Positions 24,780 through 35,520 of a stretch of 64,000 nt of DNA are shown here, in pieces. The DNA is from Eublepharis macularius (Eukaryota; Chordata; Lepidosauria; Squamata; Eublepharidae). Both the position numbers and the translations under genes were made by a program. The notes beneath the pieces are model-generated. The model did not search any database and had not been told where the DNA came from. It worked only from the letters and a program-made list of their open reading frames with translations. The stretch lies in NCBI RefSeq assembly GCF_028583425.1, contig NC_072807.1:38383001-38447000 (forward strand), written 5' to 3'. Every line of letters starts with the position of its first letter. Positions within the stretch are counted from its first letter, which is position 1.

Positions 24780-25320
24780 GTTTATTTATTTATTATTTAT
24801 TTATTTGATTTATACCCCGCCCTCCCCACAAATGGGCTCAGGGCGGCTAACAACATTCATAAAACACAGCAAATTAATCACAAAACCATAAAATCAATAA
24901 TAATCTTTTTAAAGTCATTAAAATAGTCCAGGTGCAGCTTTTTAAATAAATATTTGGGAGTCTGTATATGGGCACAGTAGATAACTGAGGGCAGCCCCAG
25001 AAAAAGCGATGGTCTTAGATGGAAGGAGGACATCCACTGGCACTCAGCCAAAGGCCTGGCGGAACATCTCCGTTTTACAGGCCCTGCGGAACTGTAACAG
25101 GTCCTGCAGGGCCCGGATCGCCAGCGGGAGAGTGTTCCACCAGGCCGGGGCCAGGGCAGAAAAAGCCCTGGCCCTGGTTGAGGCCAGATGGATGTTCTTC
25201 GGGCCGGGGACTACCAGGAGTTGCTTGTCTGTAGAACACAATGCCCTGCAAGGGATGTAATGGAAGAGGCGGTCCCGCAGGTATGCAGGTCCCAGTCTGT
25301 GAAGGTCTTTAAACCGCGAA
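24780..25320 (-). mobile_element. CR1-like LINE 3' end, minus strand
   Basis: The minus-strand translation around 25044-25320 reads FKDLHRLGPAYLRDRLFHY in one part and FSALAPAWWNTLPLAIRALQ further on, the conserved CR1/L2 reverse-transcriptase C-terminus, followed by a 3' UTR with gggcggctaacaac and an attta-rich tail. Confidence 0.75.
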
Positions 25321-26409
25321 TCTTGTTTCTGTGTGCAAAGGCATCTTCAATGACTTTCTCGGTCATATGCAGCAACTGTTTCCCTATAGTTCTAGCCATA
25401 TCCATGACAGATTGAATCCTGGTGTTAAAGAACCTGATTTGATCCTGCATCGCTGCTGGTCACAGCTGAGCTGCCCCTCCACACATCTGGCTGCCTGCAG
25501 GCTGATCACGTGTGCTCCTGGACAAATGATCTCTACTCTGGTTAAGGCAGGAGGAAGGTTGAACCTGGTCTGTTTAGGCCACTGTCCACAGAGTATTCAG
25601 AGAGCAGGCTATGAAACATATTTACGCTTTTGTTACTTTGGACCTTTGGGTTTCACTTGACTCCATCGACTTCCCAGTCAGGACCAAACCTCATTCCACA
25701 TTTCAACCATGCTTGTCTGCTTTTGTCTACACATTCCTTTTTCCTTTAGCTGGCAAAAGCTGTAGCTGCGTTTGAGCGCTGACCATGTGCCCCCCCCGCC
25801 AAACCACGTAGTTTCACCACCTCAGGGGAGGAAGTCAGAGTAATTAAGAAGGTGATATGATAGCTCCTGTCCCAAAGCTTCCCCTGGTCCCAAAGACTTC
25901 TTCCAGGGAGCGCTTCCATGCTCAGCTGCAATACCTTCACAAACCAAAATAGTAAACTTGAATTCTAGAAAATAGACCCGTGGAAGTTTTTCGGATGGGC
26001 TGGGGGGGAACAGGAATCATGCCGGCTTTAGCTTTGTAGACTCAACTATATAAAATCAACAACTCTTTTGTGCACACACTTGATTCCCTGCCTTGCTTAC
26101 TTTCAGCTTACTGAAAGCTCAGCAGCCTACACTCAAGGCGCCTCGCGCAAAAGTGTATTTGTCTTTGCTCTGCTGGTTAAACACTGGAAATGTTTGTGGT
26201 CTACAAACATAAAGAGGAAGAAGTAAGATAAGGACAAAAGAATCTGGCTTCATTTCCCAACCTAATCTTGATCCGGCCTCCTTGAGTTAGGGAGCTGCTT
26301 CTCCGATAAGAGTTCCGTTTACTTGGTAACATAAATTAAGATTGGACAAAATCCATCTCGAAACCATGTCCCAGGCTTCCTCTTGCTAGTGAAGAGGCAG
26401 CTTTGAAGG

Positions 26410-27048
26410 GTGTGTGTTATGTGCCGTCAAGCCGCCTCCAACCTGCAGTGACCCTATGAATGAAGGACCTCCAAAACAGACTTGTTCAGATCCTGCAAAC
26501 TGGAGGACGTGGCTTCTTTTATTGAGTCAAGCCGTCTCGTTTTAGGTCTTCCTCTTTCCCTTCTGCCTTCCACTTTTCCTAGCATTACTGACCTTTCCAG
26601 AGAATCTTGTCTTCTCATGATGGGACCAAAGTACGATAGCCTCAGTTTTGTCATTTTAGCTTCTAGGGAGAATTCAGGCTTGATTTGATCTAGAACCTGC
26701 TTATTTGTCTTTTTGGCCATCCATGGTATCTGCAAAACTCTCCTCCAGCACCAAATTTCAAATGAATCAATTTTCTTCCTGTCAGCTTTCGTCACCATCC
26801 AACTTTCACATCCATACATCGTAATGGGGAATACCATAGCTTGGATTATTTTGATCTTGGTTCCCAGAGAGACATCTTTATCTTTAAAGATCTTCTCTAA
26901 CTCCCTCACAGCTGCTCTTCCAAGTCTCAATCTTCTTCTGATTTCTTCACTGCAGTCTCCCTTTTGGTTGATGACTGAGCCAAGGAATAGAAAATCTCGA
27001 ACAATTTCATGATTTTCTATTCCTCGGCTCTATCATCATCCAAAAGGG
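26410..27048 (-). mobile_element. BovB-type (RTE clade) LINE fragment, minus strand
   Basis: An open frame of 158 codons on the minus strand (26454-26930) carries MVFPITMYGCESWMVTKADR, FEIWCWRRVLQIPW and GKVEGRRERGRPKTRRLDSI, which match the end of BovB reverse transcriptase as I remember it. The 3' end has the family's cttgacggcacataa-type sequence in reverse. It is 5'-truncated, with a small inverted duplication at the break (26959-26996 against 27011-27048). Confidence 0.85.
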
Positions 27049-28569
27049 AGACAGCAATGAGGCACAGCTTTGGGGTACAGAAGCCAAATCAGGCTGCGTG
27101 CAAACACAACATGGGAGAGGAACTGGAAAGAATTCAGAGGAGAACAACAAAGATGATCAGGGTCAAAATGAAATAAATGAACACAGGAATTTTTTCCCAA
27201 GCACTTGAGGACCACCAATGCTGGCACCAGCAAATAGGCATAGGGACTGAGTTCTACGAAGAAAGCATAACCGCTGAAAAGACTCTGTCCACAGTCACCA
27301 CCCTTCTGCTTGTGAGGGCCCAGGCACCCAAAGGTGGCTCAACCTCTTTGCCAGAACCAATCGGGCAGGTTTATGACCGAGTTGGCAATCCTGGCCCTAC
27401 GCCACTTACTTTTTGAACTGTGCCCAGAAACAAGTCCTTCCAACACTGACACGCTGGAATCTTCCTCGAAAATGTTTTTGTTAGTATAGCGGGAGGCTGA
27501 GAATAGACAGATCCAGGGCTTTTTTTCAGCGGGAACGCGGTGGAAAGGAGTTCTGGAACCTCTTGAAAATGGTCACATGGCTGGTGGCCCCGCCCCCTGA
27601 CCTCCAGACAGAGGGGAGTTTAGATTGCCTTCTGTGCCGCCCCATGTTATTCTGGACCTGATTGCAACACTAACACACACTAACACACACGCACACACCC
27701 AACAGCCACAAAGCAAGGTGTCTTCAAGCAGAGATGAAGGCAACATTTACACATTCTTCCCTCCAACTTGTAGTGAAACATCTCCAGCCACTAAGCTCCT
27801 GCTCAACACACAAAACCATGCCATTCTGTTCTGGGTCAGGTTATCCTCTAACTGAAATGATAATAGCGGGTTGGTGAGCCCATTCAGCCCTTCTCTGCAT
27901 CTGGCTCGAAGAGCAGAGCAAGTTAATGGGCCTACCGAGGTCTAGCTCTCATACACAGCGAAAAAAGTAGTCTAGCCTGTGCCACGGCAGACTCCAGGTG
28001 GCCGCTCATGTGGGTCGGCATTCCTCCAGGAAGTAGGGCCTGTATATAACAGCCCTCCTCTGCCGATTGCTTCTCAGCAGCTGACAAAGAACAGGCATCC
28101 TGCTTCAGCTAGAGGTCCAATCCATTTATAATGGCCAAGAGGTCTGTTGCTTATTCTCCATAAATTTGTCAGTCCTTTTAATCCATCCAAGCCAGCAGTG
28201 GCCGCCAGCGCATCATGTGGCAGGGAGTTCCACAAGTCAGTGTCTAGAATATCTCACTAGATACTGCAACACATCTTGAATGTGCACTAAGCATAGGACA
28301 TGGCTTTACTTCAGGGTCAGACCATTGCTACATCAAGGCCAACGCTGTCCAACTGGGTCTTAGACAGAGAAAAGTCTTTCTCAGCACCTGAGAACCTTTC
28401 CCTGGAGTCACTTTGGATTTATCCTGGGGTGTTTCAAGCGCACTCTGCCTGTGGGTTGCAGCTTTGACCCTAAAGGGAACAGTTTACTGTCCTGTTTGCT
28501 CCTCCTGAAGTTGTAAAGAGGGAGAACTCCAGATGTACAAAACACAGAGATCCTCCCAGATTTTAGCCT
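27049..28569. other. Intergenic stretch with one interspersed repeat
   Basis: 27515-27630 (ggaacgcggtggaaaggagt, ctggaacctcttgaaaatgg) looks like a common lizard interspersed repeat of unassigned class. The rest shows nothing recognisable. Confidence 0.35.
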
Positions 28570-29110
28570 GAGCTCATAGAAACTTAGAGCTGGAAGAGAC
28601 CTCAGGGGTTATCTAGTATAACCCCCTGCATAATGCAGGAAATTCAAAGCTACCTGCCCTCCTCATCGCCCCCAGAATCCCCTCTCTATGACCAGAGGAA
28701 GGCAAAAAAATCTCCAGGATCCCAGGCAATAGGGCCTGCAGGAAAATTCCTCCTTAATCCCAAAGTGGTGATCAGCATGTAAGAAAGGGCCACGAAATTC
28801 AAGTACTGGCTCATCCCTTCCTGCCCCCCCTCTCCCAATCTGCATACATTCATACTGAGTCACAGAATTGGCACTGATGCGAGTGGCCATCTAGCCTCTT
28901 CTTAAATACCTCCGAGGAAAATACCACCTCCCAAGGAAAACTGTACCACTCCGTCAGGAATTCTTCCTAATGTTTAGCCGAAAACCCTTTTGCTTTAATT
29001 TTAACCTGTTGTTTCTGGCCTGACCCTCTGGAGCAACTGAAAACAACTCTGCGCCATCCTCTCTGAGACAGCCCTTCTAATGATCCATTCAAGTGGAATT
29101 ACCACCTTAT
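28570..29110 (-). mobile_element. CR1 LINE 3' fragment, minus strand
   Basis: It contains tcatagaaacttagagctgg, aaccccctgcataatgcagg, tacctccgaggaa and ttttaacctgttgtttctgg, the usual CR1 tail blocks in reverse. Confidence 0.6.
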
Positions 29111-30442
29111 TCTTTTGTTTTCAAGCCCTTATTTGGAACGAGTGGCGTGGATTTTCTTGTTCGGGCTCAACAGAGGCTGACTAATAAGGTTTGAATTCTG
29201 TTCTGAAAAGACCTGGTTTTGGGGTCAGGTTCTATTTGACTCCTTGCTTAGAGGTATACACAACATACCTCTTGCTACAAGGGTCGAGGGATAACGGCTG
29301 TATGAGCCCAAACCTATCGATTCCTTCCTTCAACAACATCTTCCTCCACTGATTCAACTGCCGTGTAACAGACGCAGGCAGCTGTCAACCCGGAAAAAAT
29401 GCCTCCGTAAATAAGACGCTCACATTATCAACTATGAATTGCAAAGTCAATGTTGATTTTACGAGATAAAATTCGTAAGACGTAAAAAGTCCAGGAACAG
29501 CATGCCCCAACCTGATGGGAATTCCCAGCCCAGAGGAAGTAACGTTATACAGCGATATTGCCACATGTCTCTTTGAAGAGCAAACTCACGCACAAGCTAG
29601 GGTGAGCTTCAGGAAGTAGCTTTTTGGCAGACAGCAATACCACAAACCATTACGAAGTCCGGTGTGCTGAAACCTTTCTGTGCTACTGATCTGACATTGG
29701 GGGTCTTTATAACCCCAACGCACTCAGTTTTAACACACAAGATGTATCCAACAACACATTCCACTGAATGGAAAAAGTGTAAAAGTGCAGGAAATCGTTT
29801 GCAGTATATTTATAAAATACAAGGATGGCATATGGGTTCTGTAGCAATACCCAACGTTAATTCTCACGGGCTCTTCCGGTAGTCCCCCCACCCATCAACC
29901 TTATTCAGCCACGTCATACTACCAAAAGAAAAACTCTGGGAATACACTGAACACTGAATGGCCAGTACCACCTGATAACAGCTATTGCAATATGACAACT
30001 CTGAACATGCTGGGGTAATTTGTACCACTAGTACCTTGGACGGGGGATTATAATTTCCTCTCCATTTAGTGGAGTTTTGCGGCCCATAACAGCCTAGCAA
30101 GTTGCTATTTTAGCAAAAGCTTTTCTGGGAAAGAGCAACATTACAAAAACTTACACTAGAACAAAAGCTTCTCAGTCGTTTGGGTGCCATAAGACCCTAT
30201 TTATTTTTGCTGCAACAGACTAATAGGCCATTCTTGGGGTATAAAAGACCCCTGTGTCTATCGACACTTCGATTTTTAAACAAAAAAAACAGTGGGAGGA
30301 GAAGGATTATAGTGTACATAAGAGCACAAAATGTTATTTAAAAAAACATTATCAATCATGATACCAAACGTGTAGGAGGGTTTACAATCAAGTCAAATTC
30401 TGGGCATGTGCTATTGCCAAAAAATAGCAATAAACCTTTTTT
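29111..30442. other. Intergenic stretch, nothing recognised
   Basis: AT-rich, with short open frames only. Confidence 0.4.
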
Positions 30443-32434
30443 GCAGAGATGGGCACGAAATGGGAAAAAACTGAAATGAGCGTTTTGTGTTTCGTCGCAT
30501 TCCATGAATCATGAACTTACATAAGGCACAGAGAGCTGTGCCTTTTATAAGAAATGCTCACATAGAGCAGAACAGGAAGTCTCTGGTTAGCAGACAGACC
30601 TGCCTAAAAGGGTTTGGAGGGATGAGATTGGTGTTCCCACGGCTACAGAAGGCCCATCTCCTCAGCTGCCTAGGAAATTAACCCCCCTACTCCTTGCTGT
30701 ATAGGGCAAAATGGAAGCTCTCCAGTTGGCAGAGATGGGCACGAAATGGGAAAAAACTGAAATGAGCGTTTTGTGTTTCGTCGCATTCCATGAATCATGA
30801 ACTTACATAAGGCACAGAGAGCTGTGCCTTTTATAAGAAATGCTCACATAGAGCAGAACAGGAAGTCTCTGGTTAGCAGACAGACCTGCCTAAAAGGGTT
30901 TGGAGGGATGAGATTGGTGTTCCCACGGCTACAGAAGGCCCATCTCCTCAGCTGCCTAGGAAGTTAAGCCCCCTACTCCTTGCTGTATAGGGCAAAATGG
31001 AAGCTCTCCAGTTGGCAGAGATGGGCACGAAATGGGAAAAAACTGAAATGAGCGTTTTGTGTTTCGTCGCATTCCATGAATCATGAACTTACATAAGGCA
31101 CAGAGAGCTGTGCCTTTTATAAGAAATGCTCACATAGAGCAGAACAGGAAGTCTCTGGTTAGCAGACAGACCTGCCTAAAAGGGTTTGGAGGGATGAGAT
31201 TGGTGTTCCCACGGCTACAGAAGGCCCATCTCCTCAGCTGCCTAGGAAGTTAAGCCCCCTACTCCTTGCTGTATAGGGCAAAATGGAAGCTCTCCAGTTG
31301 GCAGAGATGGGCACGAAATGGGAAAAAACTGAAATGAGCGTTTTGTGTTTCGTCGCATTCCATGAATCATGAACTTACATAAGGCACAGAGAGCTGTGCC
31401 TTTTATAAGAAATGCTCACATAGAGCAGAACAGGAAGTCTCTGGTTAGCAGACAGACCTGCCTAAAAGGGTTTGGAGGGATGAGATTGGTGTTCCCACGG
31501 CTACAGAAGGCCCATCTCCTCAGCTGCCTAGGAAATTAACCCCCCTACTCCTTGCTGTATAGGGCAAAATGGAAGCTCTCCAGTTGGCAGAGATGGGCAC
31601 GAAATGGGAAAAAACTGAAATGAGCGTTTTGTGTTTCGTCGCATTCCATGAATCATGAACTTACATAAGGCACAGAGAGCTGTGCCTTTTATAAGAAATG
31701 CTCACATAGAGCAGAACAGGAAGTCTCTGGTTAGCAGACAGACCTGCCTAAAAGGGTTTGGAGGGATGAGATTGGTGTTCCCACGGCTACAGAAGGCCCA
31801 TCTCCTCAGCTGCCTAGGAAATTAACCCCCCTACTCCTTGCTGTATAGGGCAAAATGGAAGCTCTCCAGTTGGCAGAGATGGGCACGAAATGGGAAAAAA
31901 CTGAAATGAGCGTTTTGTGTTTCGTCGCATTCCATGAATCATGAACTTACATAAGGCACAGAGAGCTGTGCCTTTTATAAGAAATGCTCACATAGAGCAG
32001 AACAGGAAGTCTCTGGTTAGCAGACAGACCTGCCTAAAAGGGTTTGGAGGGATGAGATTGGTGTTCCCACGGCTACAGAAGGCCCATCTCCTCAGCTGCC
32101 TAGGAAGTTAAGCCCCCTACTCCTTGCTGTATAGGGTAAAATGGAAGCTCTCCAGTTGGCAGGGAGAGCTGTCTATCAAGGTTATGTGGGCTAAGATTGG
32201 GGTTTCCAATGGCGACAAAAGGTCTGCAGACATTCCAGGCGTATGTTGCCTAGGGAATCAATGGATCGGTGCCAGCCTGTCTGGCATCACGAATCATTCA
32301 TGAATTGAACAAATCAGCCCCAAAAGTCTTGAACTTTTTGAAAAACGCGGCCCCAAGAAACACGTTTCACGAAACACAAATCGACCCAATTCGTCACGAA
32401 ATTTGATCCGTATTTCAATTCGTGCCCATGTCTA
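30443..32434. mobile_element. Transposon-like element with inverted ends and internal tandem amplification
   Basis: The left end agagatgggcacgaaatggg and the right end (reverse complement agacatgggcacgaattg) are inverted matches, and both lead into sequence rich in ttcgtg/cacgaa. The flanks cttttttg and cttttgtg may be a decayed 8-bp duplication, which would fit hAT. The left half is repeated six times. No open frame of transposase size is present. Confidence 0.65.
30444..32159. repeat. Tandem array, six units of exactly 286 bp
   Basis: Unit starts are at 30444, 30730, 31016, 31302, 31588 and 31874. Units differ at only a few bases. Each contains the hairpin aaggcacag-agag-ctgtgcctt. Two unit types are distinguished by gaaattaaccc versus gaagttaagcc, in the order A B B A A B. 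Confidence 0.97.
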
Positions 32435-32969
32435 CTTTTGTGAAGGCAGAGTTCTCAGGATGTGTTCTGGAGTGCACGGAAGTAAAAGGGAGCAGGATAG
32501 CGAAACCGGTTGAAAACAGGTAGTGCAAATGTGGTCTCCTGTCGTTCTAAAGCACTGCAGTACCGCAGGGTGCACACTTCGGAACAGATTTGCTAACAAA
32601 GCAATTGGATTATAAATTAAAGCACCAGGAATGCAGTTAGCTCACTTTGCTTTGAACAACTCCCCCTGCCCCACCCCACTCAACAATGGAACCAGCCCTG
32701 GAGACATCAAGTTCGAAAGGTGCACAGAAGTGCCAACCAGATCTTAAATGTCATTGTGATGTGAGCTTAGGATGTGGAAGGTTCTGAGCCAACGCCTGCC
32801 CCAGAAACACTCTGAGTTTCATGGGATCTCTGCCTACCTGACAAACCGCTGCTTGCAGATGTGCTGGCGTGAAGGGCCAGAAAGCTAGCTGTGCTGCAAC
32901 CAAGGGGGGGGGTGGGGGGGGGAGAGAAAATATCAAGGTAGAAAAAACTGAAAATAGACTAAGGATTTA
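32435..32969. other. Intergenic stretch, nothing recognised
   Basis: G-run near 32905; no gene seen. Confidence 0.4.
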
Positions 32970-33190
32970 GATCAAGATGGGTAGCCACTATTATCATTTG
33001 GCTTCTGTAATCACGCCACTCTCCAAGATATAAGGACAGAGGGCCTCACATTCTAGCTGTACCTGAAGAAGTTAGCTGTGACTCATGAAAGCTCCTGGTC
33101 AACCACAAATTTTGTTAGTCTTATAGGTGCTACTGGACTCTTGCTGTTTTCTACTGTTGCAGATAAACTAACATGGACACCAAGCTTGAA
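32970..33190. mobile_element. Copy of the hairpin-type interspersed family
   Basis: It contains atcaagatgggtagccacta, gaagaagttagctgtgactc, tgttagtcttataggtgcta and ctggactcttgctg. Confidence 0.6.
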
Positions 33191-33699
33191 CAATGACAGT
33201 GTTAAAAATAAGAGTATGGAGCAGCAGGGAAGCATTAAAAAAATATGGCACACATGGATCTCTGTACCAGCTACAACCATAAGCTGAATACCTGTGGGAC
33301 GAAACTGGGGTACCTGTTCGTTAAAAAAGTGAAAAGCGGAAATGCACCCCCCCTTCCAAACATAGAGTCAAATGAAGAGCTCTCCATTTTAAGGGCCTGC
33401 TTCCATTTGCTTACAGCACCCCGATGGATCAAAGCTCAGCTGTGTCTGTTAGGTGTAACGGAAGTGCCTTCAGACCAGGAACTAAGAGGTGCAGCCTTGA
33501 CCTTGGAAACATACCCACATCTTAGCAAACACTGCTATGCCCTCAGGTGCACCAAAACCACATAGAGCACAATTCTGTTCAACATTCTTTTGGAACCCCA
33601 ATCCAATGATAGCCTCCTCAGCTAGTAAGGATTCCAAGCATTCCACGACATTTATTTGAGGGAAGACTAGAAGCCTCTAGGAAGTTCAGATGCCACATG

Positions 33700-33900
33700 T
33701 ATTTTGCTCCCCAAGCTGCTCTTCACATCTGTACAGAGCTTTCCAGGGTCAAATGCTTTTTACGTACATGATCTTGCTGTATTGAGTATTATGCCTGTAT
33801 TACAGATGTGTTGAGGCTTAAAGTGAGCGGCTTGCCTGACGGGCAAGACTCGAACAGGGACTCCCGGGCCACAGGCATGTCCCTTTGCCGCTGTGTTCTA
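33700..33900. mobile_element. Old MIR-like SINE remnant
   Basis: The order ttacagatgtgttgaggctt, cggcttgcctgacggg and gactcgaacagggactcccg follows the MIR core and tRNA head in diverged form. Low certainty. Confidence 0.4.
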
Positions 33901-34223
33901 GGAGCTGTCAAGAGGTGGAGATCTCGCTCTCAAAGGGTGTTTATTCCTTTATGATAAAGACGCCCGTTCCCTCTCCAGAATACAACTTTTAACATAAGGA
34001 AGCACTGAGATGATTTAATCCACACATTTCTGTGCTCTTCTGTGTACAGTGTAATTCTTTAAAAATAACTTCCTTACCTTCAAAAACCAAATTCTTCTAG
34101 CCCAGTATCCCATTTCCTGCAGCAGCCAGCCAGGCATCTTTGAGAAACTCACAAATGGGGGAGGGGGGAGCAACAACCCTCACCCATTGTGGATCTCCTG
34201 CACTTGCCATTGAGCGACACCAC

Positions 34224-34438
34224 CCCTGTATGGTGGTGGAAAGTGCCTTTGAGTCATAGCTGACTTATGGCTACCCCTGGCAGGCTTTTCATGGCAAGAA
34301 ATGAACAGGGGTGGTTTGCCATTGCCTGCTCCTACAACCTTGGACTTCACTGGAGGTCTCCCATCCAATTACTAACCAATGCTGACCCTGCTTAGCTTCC
34401 GAGAGCTGACGAGATTGGGATCACCTGGCCTATCCAGG
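34224..34438 (-). mobile_element. 5S-rRNA-derived SINE, minus strand
   Basis: On the minus strand the 5' part reads like 5S rRNA (gatcccaatctcgtc, ggaagctaagcagggtcag, ggttagtaattggatgggag), with the internal promoter region. This is followed by a tail shared with BovB-related lizard SINEs (caatggcaaaccacc). The family reported from lizards as 5S-Sauria fits, as I recall it. Confidence 0.8.
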
Positions 34439-35019
34439 GCTATCCTATATACAGAGGTTCTACTTAAGCCAACAGCCACCAATAAGACTTACGCCTTCCG
34501 CACATTGCAAAAAATTTGTGTGTGTCCTAGATGGGTTCTAAGTTCATGCAGGATGTTGGATATCTCCCCTTGCCCCAACAACTCAAATACTCCCAAGCAA
34601 CAGTGTGTTTCAGGGAAAGGCGGCAGCCATTTCTACGCTGTCTTTTAGGAAAGCAAATCTGACATCACACCTCATTGGGCAATGCCTGAGAAGCTGAGAG
34701 ACTGAGAGATTACCCAATGCCTGAGAGATTACCCAACCACACTGCATTTTGGTTAATATTAGCGCTGGCTTTTCACTGTTGGATTGCCTTTTTATACCGG
34801 TCCAGTGCAAGCCTTCAAAGCAAAACATTCTAGGTGAAACACAGGAACCGAGTCAAGAGGCACACTGCGGCCCTAAAAAGACTTCCCTGAAACCAGAATT
34901 TCAGGAGCCGAAACTCTGAAATTTAGAGGGTGCCTGGAAAGTTACAGGGTAAAGAAACCTCCTAAGGACATCCAGCGCTGAAATCCATGACCCAAGGTGG
35001 TGGAGGGCTCTCCCTCAAT

Positions 35020-35130
35020 GGAAGTCTGCAAGCAGAAAGCAGGGGATGCTTTAAGCTTTGGATTTCCTGCAACGAACAGGGGGTTGGGCTAGATGGCCTC
35101 TAACGCCCTTCCAATGTTAGGATTGCAGCT
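35020..35130 (+). mobile_element. CR1 LINE terminal fragment, plus strand
   Basis: The gggttgggctagatggcctc and cccttccaatgttaggatt blocks are the usual end of CR1 on this strand. It lies just beyond the GTF2A2 3' end. Confidence 0.6.
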
Positions 35131-35221
35131 GTATTCAGGATTGTGTAAAGAGAGCTGAGTGTAGATTGCTTGGAACAGACCCTCAGCTTAGAATCCAGGC
35201 CTAATTACCACTCTCACCTAA

Positions 35222-35494
35222 CCGTTTTAAATAAAAGGTTTATTGGAGAAGTTAAAAGCTTCATCTTTTTTTTTTAAAAAAAAAGCAAAGGTTTGTTGTC
35301 TTTGTGCCCTAGGAGATGAACTCAAAAAAGACGCTCTGCAGAGATCTTGCCACCACAGTTCCACGAGGGATTCCAGCACGGACTACTCATGTCTGCATCA
35401 TTAAAAGTGTCACCGACACAGTCCCTTGGCCGTGCGCCTTTCCAAGAAGCGCAGCGCGACAAGACAACGCTGGCATGGAAGGCCGCCTTCCCCT
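35222..35494 (-). other. GTF2A2: GTF2A2 3' UTR (probable)
   Basis: The stretch follows the GTF2A2 stop on the minus strand. An AATAAA (35239-35244 on the + strand as tttatt) gives a UTR of about 0.27 kb. A T-run next to an A-run at 35266-35284 could fold into a short A/U hairpin. Confidence 0.55.
35239..35244 (-). terminator. Candidate poly(A) signal of GTF2A2
   Basis: AATAAA on the minus strand lies 250 bases after the GTF2A2 stop codon. Confidence 0.5.
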
Positions 35495-35520
35495 TCACTC
35501 GGCTGCATTGGAACCTGTAT
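35495..35520 (-). CDS. GTF2A2: GTF2A2 last coding exon (26 coding bases)
   Basis: After a good acceptor (TTCTTCTTGCTTCCAG) the sequence reads in phase NTGSNAAE and stops with TGA at 35495-35497. This matches the human C-terminus except for the two residues before the final Glu. It lies 4.3 kb from the previous exon and was found by phase and motif, not by length. Confidence 0.92.

Noticed and set aside
25320-25450. Minus-strand frame next to the CR1 fragment as a host exon
   Set aside because: The peptide (RFFNTRIQSVMDMARTIGKQ) was not recognised and no splice signals support it; probably a chance frame beside the LINE.
30444-32159. Regular repeats considered as a CRISPR-like array
   Set aside because: The units are contiguous 286-bp copies with no unique spacers, in a vertebrate nuclear genome; it is a tandem satellite.
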